DNA of 64,000 nt, taken from JAHQVI01 sp050330195. GTDB taxonomy: Bacteria; Pseudomonadota; Alphaproteobacteria; Rhizobiales; Rhodomicrobiaceae. Below the pieces are notes generated by a model. That model was not told where the DNA came from. It did not search any database and saw nothing but the letters and a program-made list of their open reading frames with translations. Location of the stretch: contig JBHJOB010000009.1 in assembly GCA_050330195.1 (NCBI GenBank), positions 1 through 64,000 of the forward strand, given 5' to 3'. The first letter of the stretch is position 1, and every line of letters starts with the position of its first letter. This document shows positions 24,884 to 31,758 of this stretch, piece by piece. Both the position numbers and the translations under genes were made by a program.

Positions 24884-25801
24884 TCACATCTCGATCGCCT
24901 TTTCCCCCATCGCGAGCGCAAAGCCGCCGATCCGGACAACCCGGATCTGCCGATTCAGGACTTCGAATTCGAGGAAGATCTCGCTTGGCCGGCCCATTTC
25001 ATAGCCCTGTTCGATGATGGCCTCGTAAGTTCCCTCAGGCGGGCCATCGAAATGGTTGATGATCCCCGCGAATGAGGCGGCGGCGGAGCCCGTGGCGGGG
25101 TCTTCCGGCACACCCATCGACGGCGCGAAACAGCGGGCATGGAACGCGGCCTTGTGCTTTATCGTGTCGCGGCAATAGAGATAGGCCGCCCCATGGCCGT
25201 CGCCACCGAATGCTTCCTCCCAATGCTCGGCGATGACTTCCGCGCGCCCGATCGCTTCAAGGCCGTCAACGGGGACGAAGGTGAAGGCGGAGCCGATTCC
25301 CATGCGGCGCGGCTTGAAATTTTCAAAACCGATTTCCGTGGGCGAAAGGCCCAGCGCTGCGGCGATCCGGTCGTCCGGCGCGGCCTCACCGGCTTCCTCG
25401 GGCACGCCGGGCGCATCGAACTCGGCAAAGGCGGCGGCGCCGTCCATTCCCGGTTTGACGGCCACCCGAAGCACCCCGCTCCTGGCCTCCAGAACGGAAA
25501 GCGTGTCGAAGCCCGTATCCCGCGCGCGCCAGACACGTTCCTGTGTGAGGTAGACTGCGGTGCCGATGGTCGGATGTCCGGCGAAAGGCAACTCCGCTAT
25601 CGGTGTGAAGATGCGAATCGCTGCGGTATGGGTCTGGTTTTCCGGGGGAAAGACGAACACCGTTTCCGACAGACCGATCCTTTTCGCGAGGGATTGCATC
25701 GCCGAATCGTCGAGGCCGTCGACATCGGTCACGACCGCAAGCGGATTGCCGCCCTCAGCGAATTTTGTGAAGACGTTCAAGACATTATACCGGCGTTCCA
25801 T
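24884..25801 (-). CDS. PhzF-family isomerase/epimerase-like protein
   Basis: 305-residue member of the PhzF/diaminopimelate-epimerase-like fold. VLNVFTKFAEGGNPLAVV near the start carries the conserved catalytic Glu region, then RIFTPIAELPFAGHPTIGTAVYL and, in the second half, GVPEDPATGSAAASFAGIINHF, all classic PhzF signatures. The start at 25801 (MERRYNVLN) has AAGGGG 4 nt upstream; the 46-residue extension upstream lacks support. Most family members have unknown substrates, so no pathway is assigned. It is divergent from barrel gene 3, with 381 bp between that hold a perfect palindrome. Confidence 0.88.
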   Translation of the reverse strand: MERRYNVLNVFTKFAEGGNPLAVVTDVDGLDDSAMQSLAKRIGLSETVFVFPPENQTHTAAIRIFTPIAELPFAGHPTIGTAVYLTQERVWRARDTGFDTLSVLEARSGVLRVAVKPGMDGAAAFAEFDAPGVPEEAGEAAPDDRIAAALGLSPTEIGFENFKPRRMGIGSAFTFVPVDGLEAIGRAEVIAEHWEEAFGGDGHGAAYLYCRDTIKHKAAFHARCFAPSMGVPEDPATGSAAASFAGIINHFDGPPEGTYEAIIEQGYEMGRPSEIFLEFEVLNRQIRVVRIGGFALAMGEKAIEM

Positions 25802-26039
25802 GCGACCCCTTCGCTCAAATCTGTCACCCGTTGCGGCGAACATACTCGAAACAGCGCTTTCCGGCACGCGGCTTTCCCATAACTCACAGGGAAGCTCGCA
25901 AGTTTGTGACAAAAACGTGCAGTTTTCGCCATAATTCAACCTGAAAGCGATCCATCACAGCCTCCAGAGCCGCCATTTCCTCGACCAGTTTCCAACTTTG
26001 GATCAAATAAGCGCTTGTTTCTTAGGAACTTATTGAGCG

Positions 26040-26059
26040 TGTGATGTTTTAACATCACA
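26040..26059. promoter_or_regulatory. 20-bp palindrome in divergent intergenic region (operator candidate)
   Basis: TGTGATGTT and AACATCACA are perfect inverted arms around TT. It lies between the divergent phzF-like gene and barrel gene 3, about 125 bp before the latter. No T-tract follows, so an operator is more likely than a terminator. The outer TGTGA/TCACA halves recall CRP sites but their spacing is 10 rather than 6. Confidence 0.45.
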
Positions 26060-26182
26060 GTTGCGCACAGCCTTGTTGCGTTGCCACATGTTCGTCATAC
26101 GGCATGTTTAACTCAATAACTATCTGTCGCGGAGTGTGTGATGCACGCTTTACGCGGTCAACAATTAGACGGGGGATCCGTT

Positions 26183-26773
26183 ATGAAGACACTGAAAAAG
26201 GTCGGCCTTGGGCTGATCAGCGCTGTCGCGCTGGCGTCGGCGGCTCCGGCTGCTTTTGCTGCCGACATCTACCGTGACGAAGGCGGCTACAAGGACGTCA
26301 CGCCGGTGGACTACGCACCGTCGATCACATGGACGGGCTTTTATATAGGCGCCAACATCGGCGCGGCCTGGGACGATTCTGATGATATTGAAATCATCGA
26401 CGACGCCACGCTGATTGGCGGCGGCCATCTCGGCTATAATTGGCAGGGTCCAAGCAACTTTGTCGTCGGTCTTGAGGGTGACATCGAGTTCCTTGAAGAC
26501 GTGGACTATCTCGCCACGATTCGCGGACGTCTCGGCTACTCCTTCGGGCCGACACTGGCCTACGTAACGGGTGGTGCAGCCTTCATCGATTTTGGCGATT
26601 TTGACGATGAGGGCTGGGTTGCCGGTCTCGGCGTCGAGCACAAGATCCGGGATAATGTCAGCTTTGGCGTCGAGGGACTCTATTACGGCTTCGAAGACGA
26701 CTTTGGCGACGATGCCAATTTCTGGGCAGCACGTGCGCGTCTGACCTACCATTTCGGTGGCAGCAGGTACTGA
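26183..26773 (+). CDS. Outer-membrane beta-barrel protein (Omp25/OmpA-like), paralogue 3
   Basis: 196-residue paralogue of the two barrels at 13755-15301. The signal peptide begins MKTLKKVGLGLISAVALASA and is cleaved near AFA|ADIYRDEGG, with the same ADIY/ADVY mature N-terminus. The body contains SITWTGFYIGANIGAAWDD, GGGHLGYNWQGPSNFVVGLEGDIEF and YLATIRGRLGYSFG, and the C-terminal strand is WAARARLTYHF. The acidic loops (DDFGDDANFW) match the paralogues. The ATG at 26183 is used because the signal peptide starts there; a 15-residue upstream extension is unlikely. It has its own terminator at 26798-26828. Confidence 0.85.
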   Translation: MKTLKKVGLGLISAVALASAAPAAFAADIYRDEGGYKDVTPVDYAPSITWTGFYIGANIGAAWDDSDDIEIIDDATLIGGGHLGYNWQGPSNFVVGLEGDIEFLEDVDYLATIRGRLGYSFGPTLAYVTGGAAFIDFGDFDDEGWVAGLGVEHKIRDNVSFGVEGLYYGFEDDFGDDANFWAARARLTYHFGGSRY

Positions 26774-26797
26774 GCTTACGCCAGATGCATGACTTCA

Positions 26798-26828
26798 ACG
26801 GGCGGGCCAAAAGGTCCGCCCGTTTCTT
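26798..26828 (+). terminator. Rho-independent terminator of barrel gene 3
   Basis: ACGGGCGGGCC and GGTCCGCCCGT pair around an AAAA loop, followed by TTTCTT. It starts 24 bp after the stop codon of the barrel gene. Confidence 0.88.
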
Positions 26829-26943
26829 ATGTCGTCATAAATCTTCACCTGCGGCGGAGGACTGGGCTGGTTCTACAATTCAGGCAAGAAATCTCCATGC
26901 TTGAACCATTGGTGTGGTCAAGACAGTCGAACACGGAGGTTTT

Positions 26944-27024
26944 ATGGATGAGAACCACCTATCACGCAGCACTTGGGACTGCAAATATCACGTCGTATTC
27001 GGCAGCAAATACCGGACGAACAGA
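26944..27024 (+). pseudogene. IS200/IS605-type transposase (tnpA) remnant
   Basis: From an ATG at 26944 with CACGGAGG upstream, about 25 codons read RSTWDCKYHVVFGSKYR in the middle. This is the conserved first beta strand of IS200/IS605 HUH transposases (typically TWDCKYHVVFIPKYRR). After KYRTN the homology stops: there is no HxH motif, no catalytic Tyr, and the frame soon runs into the terminator of the next gene. It is a 5' fragment left after deletion, not a working element. No complete ends were identified. Confidence 0.75.
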
Positions 27025-27064
27025 TCCGGCTTGAGGTGGTTTCGCCTGGTCCCCCTTCGAACTG

Positions 27065-27093
27065 AAAACGGCCTCTCATTCGAGAGGCCGTCT
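27065..27093 (-). terminator. Rho-independent terminator of Cys-rich gene
   Basis: On the minus strand, ACGGCCTCTC and GAGAGGCCGT form a 10-bp stem with a GAAT loop, followed by TTTTC. It lies 30 bp after the stop of the 27123-27515 gene, and cuts into the region of the transposase remnant. Confidence 0.9.
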
Positions 27094-27122
27094 TGCAATC
27101 CGGATATGCTTGAAGCGCCGGT

Positions 27123-27515
27123 TCAGTCGCAGCCGTGATAGCGCAGGCAGCCATAATAGTCGTTGTTGCCGTAGCCCCAGTTTTCGGCGCATGCGGCCTT
27201 CCATTTGCCGCAGGAATTGTAATGACCGCCCTGACTGCGCCGGTCGCGATAGTCGAGATAGGCCTCCCAGCAGTCGCGCCCTTCCATGCAGCGGCGGAAG
27301 CGCCAGCCTGAGCCCCAGCGGTCGCGGCATTTGAAATACTGACGGACGCAATAGTGGCGGTAGCTGGCTTTGGAAACCGGCGAAAGCTTCGCGCTCAGCT
27401 CCGACAGTGACAGCGCCGGAAGCGATTGCGGTGCGGCGGATGCTGTCGCCGGCATCAGACCCGCAATCGTCAGTCCGAGCCCCAGTGTAAAGATTGCTGC
27501 AATAACTCTTCGCAT
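27123..27515 (-). CDS. Secreted cysteine-rich hypothetical protein
   Basis: 130 residues with no family that I recognise. The start is fixed at 27515 by GGGAGA 6 nt upstream and by the signal peptide that follows (MRRVIAAIFTLGLGLTIAG ... ATASA|APQ). The mature part is rich in Cys, Tyr, Arg and Trp, with Cys in HYCVRQYFKCRDRW, RRCMEGRDCWEAY, NSCGKWKAACAENWG and YGCLRYHGC. That gives eight cysteines, which could form four disulfide bonds in the periplasm or outside the cell. Spacing is regular enough to suggest a compact disulfide-rich domain. It has its own strong terminator. Confidence 0.7.
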   Translation of the reverse strand: MRRVIAAIFTLGLGLTIAGLMPATASAAPQSLPALSLSELSAKLSPVSKASYRHYCVRQYFKCRDRWGSGWRFRRCMEGRDCWEAYLDYRDRRSQGGHYNSCGKWKAACAENWGYGNNDYYGCLRYHGCD

Positions 27516-27809
27516 TATTTTCTCCCGTCCTAATACCCGTAAGAGGTCCAAATACCTGTTCGTGCCAATCCGGCATCCGTTAACAGGCGTCAGTGTCTGG
27601 AATACGTCGAGCGGGTCAGAAATCCGTTGTTTTCATACGGGCAGTGTCGGACCCGCTTGATTTCAAAGCCTACACAAGCAGTTGTGAATGCGAAATGAAC
27701 TCGCATCGTGAAGATATGGCTTACAATCGGTATGATCCGGGATTAGGTATTTCGCGTTCAAGTTATCATCCGAGGGACCACCCGGTCCGAACACAGTCGG
27801 AGCCCGGTC

Positions 27810-28988
27810 ATGGAAAAACCGCTTGAAGGTCTGCGCGTTCTCGAACTGGCCCGTATTCTGGCGGGGCCCTGGGCGAGCCAGTTGCTTGCCGATCTCGGTG
27901 CCGAAATCATCAAGGTGGAGCGGCCTGGCGCGGGCGACGACACGCGCGGCTGGGGACCGCCCTTCGTGCGCGGGGAAAACGGGGAAAATCTGTCCGCGGC
28001 CTATTATCATTCCGCCAATCGCGGCAAGCGCTCCGTCACGCTCGATTTCGACAGCGCTGATGGCAAGGAGGCCATTCGCGCGCTTGCGGAGCGCTCGGAT
28101 GTGCTGATCGAGAACTTTAAGGTTGGCGGCCTGAAGAGATACGGGCTCGACTATGAAAGTCTGAAAGCGGTCAACCCGAAGCTGATCTATTGCTCGATCA
28201 CGGGCTTTGGCCAGAACGGGCCCTATGCGGGCCGCGCCGGTTACGATTTCCTCATTCAGGGGATGGGCGGCGTGATGAGCCTGACGGGTGAGCCGGACGG
28301 CCAGCCGATGAAGGTGGGCCTCGCGCTGGCTGATCTCGTGACGGGCCTTTACGCCTCGAACGCGATTCTTGCTTCGTTGCGCCGCCGCGATGCGACCGGG
28401 CAGGGCGCTTATATCGACATGGCGCTGCTTGACAGCCAGATCGCCGTGCTCGGCAATCAGGCCATGAACTATCTGGTCTCCGGCAAGCCACCGCAGCGCC
28501 TTGGCAATGGCCATCCCAATATCGTACCCTATCAGGTCTTTCCGGCGGCGGACGGTCATCTGATCATCGCGGTCGGCAATGACGGGCAGTTTGCCCGGCT
28601 GTGCGAGGTGCTCGGAGCGGACGATCTTCGCGACAATCCCGGCTACCGGAAGAATGAGGACCGCGTCGCCAGCCGCGAAATTCTCTGTGGGCGGATCTCG
28701 GAGCTCACGGCCGAGTGGCCGCGCGACAAGCTGTTATGGGAGTTGGAGCGCCACGGCATTCCCGCAGGACCGATCAACGATATTGCCGAGGTTTTCGCCG
28801 ATCCGCAGGTTGCCGCACGCGGCATGAGACGCGATCTGGCCTCGCCGGAGGGGCCGATCCCGACCGTTGCCTGCCCGATCGTGATCGACGGGCAAAGGGT
28901 GATGTCGGAAAAGCCGAGCCCGCGCCTTGGCGCCGACAGCGAAAGCGTGCTCGCCGAACTGAACCGGAAACCGGACAGGGAGGGCTGA
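27810..28988 (+). CDS. CaiB/BaiF (family III) CoA-transferase
   Basis: 392-residue class III CoA-transferase, which moves CoA between carboxylic acids through a covalent Asp intermediate. Conserved features are LRVLELARILAGPWASQLLADLGAEIIKVE near the start, SANRGKRSVTLDF, DVLIENFKVGGLKRYGLDYE, ITGFGQNGPYAGRAGYDFLIQGMGG with the catalytic Asp in GYDF, and HPNIVPYQVF. The donor and acceptor acids cannot be told from sequence. It stands alone, convergent with the globin gene 23 bp away. Confidence 0.93.
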   Translation: MEKPLEGLRVLELARILAGPWASQLLADLGAEIIKVERPGAGDDTRGWGPPFVRGENGENLSAAYYHSANRGKRSVTLDFDSADGKEAIRALAERSDVLIENFKVGGLKRYGLDYESLKAVNPKLIYCSITGFGQNGPYAGRAGYDFLIQGMGGVMSLTGEPDGQPMKVGLALADLVTGLYASNAILASLRRRDATGQGAYIDMALLDSQIAVLGNQAMNYLVSGKPPQRLGNGHPNIVPYQVFPAADGHLIIAVGNDGQFARLCEVLGADDLRDNPGYRKNEDRVASREILCGRISELTAEWPRDKLLWELERHGIPAGPINDIAEVFADPQVAARGMRRDLASPEGPIPTVACPIVIDGQRVMSEKPSPRLGADSESVLAELNRKPDREG

Positions 28989-29011
28989 GCAGAGCCCCAA
29001 GGGACTTTTCG

Positions 29012-29542
29012 CTACTGGCTGAAGAGCAACTCCAGCGACGCCTCGCCATTTGCGGGCGCGGATCGGCCATGGGCCTCGGGGAGCGATGGTTCAACCGCTT
29101 CGGAGTTTATAACCGACATCATTGCATCCGCGACCATGTCATAAGCCTGCGCCCAGGCCTCCGCCGTATCTTCATCGAGATCATTGCCCACATGCGCGGC
29201 GAGCGCCCACATCAGGGCCTGCCGTCCTGCCGCGAAGTGCTCGGCCCGGACGCCGCTGGCGGCATAATGCTCCGCGATCTCGGTGACGCCGGGGATGGAG
29301 ACTTCCCGGTTGCCGGACCGCGTCACCGGCAAGGTCAGCATCGAGCGCAACTCCATTCTGAGCATCTTCTCGAAAACGCTCATGAAGATCCGCCAGTGTT
29401 CGGTCACGTTGTTTTCAAACAACGGGCGGGTTTCCGGTGCAAGCTCGAAAAGTTTCCCGTAAAAGGAGCGGCCGACGTCAGCACTGATGGGACGGATGGT
29501 GGAGTAACTGCGTTGCAGAAGCTGGATTTGTTCCGGGGTCAT
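29012..29542 (-). CDS. Single-domain bacterial globin
   Basis: 176-residue haem protein of the flavohaemoglobin-related single-domain globins. The N-terminus MTPEQIQLLQRSYSTIRP, then FYGKLFELAPETRPLF (the CD region), and EHYAASGVRAEHFAAGRQALMWALAAHVG (F and G helices, with the probable proximal His in AEHYAASGV) match the family. No FAD/NAD reductase domain is attached. A TTG at 29575 would add 11 residues, but the ATG at 29542 fits the family start. Likely roles are NO or oxygen binding. A palindrome at 29580-29593 lies in its promoter region. Confidence 0.85.
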   Translation of the reverse strand: MTPEQIQLLQRSYSTIRPISADVGRSFYGKLFELAPETRPLFENNVTEHWRIFMSVFEKMLRMELRSMLTLPVTRSGNREVSIPGVTEIAEHYAASGVRAEHFAAGRQALMWALAAHVGNDLDEDTAEAWAQAYDMVADAMMSVINSEAVEPSLPEAHGRSAPANGEASLELLFSQ

Positions 29543-29579
29543 CGATTGTACGCTCTCAACACAAATGTTACTCAAACTG

Positions 29580-29593
29580 GTTACGAGCGTAAC
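29580..29593. promoter_or_regulatory. Palindrome GTTACG-N2-CGTAAC upstream of globin (operator candidate)
   Basis: Perfect 6-bp arms with a 2-nt centre, 38 bp before the globin ATG. Further TGTTAC half-sites occur at about 29565 and 29634, and ACAAAT/ATTTGT arms (29561 and 29595) surround it. This density suggests a binding site for a regulator of the globin gene and perhaps of the divergent GNAT-nitrilase gene. The regulator cannot be named. Confidence 0.4.
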
Positions 29594-29799
29594 GATTTGT
29601 GAGCGCTACCGAAATTGTAAAAATGTTACAGTGAGCGTTGCATAATAGTTTTTCTGCGGCGATCAGAGTTTAGCTGTCGGCAGACAGCAACCTGAAGTGA
29701 GCCTCGCGGCGAGGCCTTGCAAGTCTTGTCTTCAACGGCAGCGACCGCCGCTCCAATCGGCACTTGGCAAATCACAACAAATATACGATATCCCGCGCA

Positions 29800-31401
29800 A
29801 TGAAGAACAAGCTAATCGTGCGTCTGGCGCGTCTTTCCGACGTCCCCGGCATCGCCCGGCTGAGCGAGCGCAGCTTCGACGGTCCCGAATGGGATTACGA
29901 GCGGCCCGTGCGGTCGCAGATCAACAATTTCCCCGAGGGGCAGTTCGTCGCCGAATATGGCGGGGAGATCGTCGGCCATTGCGCGACCTTCATCATTGGC
30001 GAGGTCGCGCTCAAACCGCATAGCTGGGACGAGATCACAGGACAGGGGCTTGCCTCGCGCCACGATCCGGAGGGAGACTGGCTCTATGGCATGGGCGTGT
30101 GCGTCGACTCGCGTTTCCGCCGCCTGCGCATCGGCCAGCGCCTTTACAATGCGCGCCGCAGGCTTTGCGAGGATCTCAAACTCAAGGGCATCGTCTTTGG
30201 CGGCCGCATGCCCGGCTATGCGCGCAAGAAGCGGCTGTTCCGCACGCCGGAGAATTATCTCAAAGCCGTTGTCGATCACCGGACGCGGGACAGCGCCATC
30301 CAGTTTCATATGTCCAACGGCTTCGAGCCGATCGGGATCATCCGCAATTACGACACGGACGACCGGCAGTCGCTCGGCTATGCGGTGCACATGCTTTGGC
30401 GCAATCCGCTGGCCGAGGAAGAGCCGAACGAGCGGTCCGCGAGCAGGGGCCTGACCCAGCAGGAGACCGTCCGGGTCGCGACCGTGCAGTTCCAGATGCG
30501 CGGCATTTCCGACAAGAAGGAATTCGCCAATCAGGTCGAATATTTCGTCGATGTGGCGGCGGACTACCGTGCGGACTTCGTGGTCTTCCCCGAGATGTTC
30601 ACGCTTGAGCTCTTATCGCTGGAGAAGAACGAACTGGCGCCGGACGCCGCCATCGAGCGGCTGACCAATTACACCGAGTGGTTCAAGGAATTCGTCAGCC
30701 AGCTGTCGGTCAGCTACAATATCAATATCATCGCCGGCTCGCATCCGACCAAGGACCGGCGCGGCAACATCAAGAACATCGCCCATGTGTTCCTGCGCGA
30801 CGGCTCGATCCACACGCAGGACAAGATTCATCCAACGCCGAACGAAGCCTATTGGTGGAACATCAAGGGCGGCAGCCAGCTCAATGCGATCAATACCGAT
30901 TGCGGTCCGATCGGCGTGCTGATCTGCTATGATGCCGAGTTCCCCGAACTGGCGCGCCATCTGGTCGATCAGGGCGCGATGGTCCTGTTCGTGCCCTTCT
31001 GCACGGACGAGCCGCGCGGCTATCTGCGCGTGCGCTACTGCTGTCATGCCCGGGCCATCGAGAACCAGTGCTTCGTCGCGATGTCCGGCGTCGTCGGCAA
31101 TCTGCCCAATGTCGACAATATGGACATCCACTACGCACAGAGCTGCATCCTCACGCCCTGCGACTTCGCCTTTGCCCGCGACGGCGTCGCGGCGGACACG
31201 GCGGCGAATACGGAAACGATCGCCTTCGCCGATCTGCGGCTTGCCGATCTGCGTGTCGCGCGCGCATCCGGTACGGTGCGCAATCTGAAGGACCGCCGCT
31301 TCGATCTCTACCGCGTCGACTGGGGACGCAAGGCGCGCCCCGCATCGCTCGCCCCGACGCCTGCGCAGAACGATCCGACATCGTCGGGTGCGCGGGGTTG
31401 A
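29800..31401 (+). CDS. GNAT N-acetyltransferase fused to carbon-nitrogen hydrolase
   Basis: 533-residue fusion. The N-terminal GNAT domain (about 1-215) has VRLARLSDVPGIARL, DWLYGMGVCVDSRFRRLRIGQRLYNARR (the acetyl-CoA loop) and AIQFHMSNGFEPIG. The C-terminal nitrilase-superfamily domain (about 225-510) keeps the catalytic triad Glu265 (FPEMF), Lys342 (QDKIHPT) and Cys376 (LICYDAEFPE). Such fusions are known as a stand-alone family of predicted amidases; substrates are unknown. The ATG at 29800 is used; a TTG at 29764 is also in frame, and neither has a clear ribosome-binding site. It is divergent from the globin gene. Confidence 0.9.
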   Translation: MKNKLIVRLARLSDVPGIARLSERSFDGPEWDYERPVRSQINNFPEGQFVAEYGGEIVGHCATFIIGEVALKPHSWDEITGQGLASRHDPEGDWLYGMGVCVDSRFRRLRIGQRLYNARRRLCEDLKLKGIVFGGRMPGYARKKRLFRTPENYLKAVVDHRTRDSAIQFHMSNGFEPIGIIRNYDTDDRQSLGYAVHMLWRNPLAEEEPNERSASRGLTQQETVRVATVQFQMRGISDKKEFANQVEYFVDVAADYRADFVVFPEMFTLELLSLEKNELAPDAAIERLTNYTEWFKEFVSQLSVSYNINIIAGSHPTKDRRGNIKNIAHVFLRDGSIHTQDKIHPTPNEAYWWNIKGGSQLNAINTDCGPIGVLICYDAEFPELARHLVDQGAMVLFVPFCTDEPRGYLRVRYCCHARAIENQCFVAMSGVVGNLPNVDNMDIHYAQSCILTPCDFAFARDGVAADTAANTETIAFADLRLADLRVARASGTVRNLKDRRFDLYRVDWGRKARPASLAPTPAQNDPTSSGARG

Positions 31402-31740
31402 TTTGGTGTCGGTGGAGGGGCTTACTTCGTATTTCAACGCCTGAGCGCTGCTTGAGCTTCATTTCGGAGATAGGAGAATAGTCCTTTTTTGACGCTGAGG
31501 TGACGAAATGTGCCGCTAGTGGACCAACTCGCGGCGCATCCGAGGGAATACGCTCGGCGGTGCTTAGACATCCAAGAGCGCCTTGTGTTTCCCGAGCACA
31601 TTTCCTTCCAAATTTGGCAGGAAGAACAGGAATATCTATAAAGTTTGAAAGGCTTGATCCTTCGATGCCACTCAAATATGGTGAGCCTTGCAGAGATAAC
31701 GCTTTCTAAAGATCAAGTTTATTCAACATAATAATAAGCT
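31402..31740. other. Intergenic leader of the TIR-like gene, left edge of AT-richer island
   Basis: No gene is supported. A GTG-started 69-codon frame at 31500-31709 has no ribosome-binding site and no recognisable features. Base composition shifts from GC-rich near 31400 to clearly AT-rich by about 31590, which suggests a transfer boundary in this stretch. No direct repeat, tRNA end or integrase was seen. Confidence 0.4.
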
Positions 31741-31758
31741 AGGAATTGATATGTAATG
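31741..31758 (+). promoter_or_regulatory. Start-stop (ATG-TAA) element overlapping the TIR gene start
   Basis: AGGA at 31741-31744 is followed 6 nt later by ATG TAA (31751-31756), and the real gene's ATG begins on the last base of that TAA. Ribosomes loading at the better-spaced first ATG would stop at once and might re-initiate on the second, limiting TIR protein synthesis. This is inference from spacing alone. Confidence 0.35.

Noticed and set aside
26040..26059. CRP/FNR binding site
   Set aside because: The TGTGA and TCACA halves are 10 nt apart instead of 6.
31500..31709. A GTG-started 69-codon ORF before the TIR-like gene
   Set aside because: No ribosome-binding site. It crosses the composition boundary and shows no family signature, so it is more likely part of the leader.
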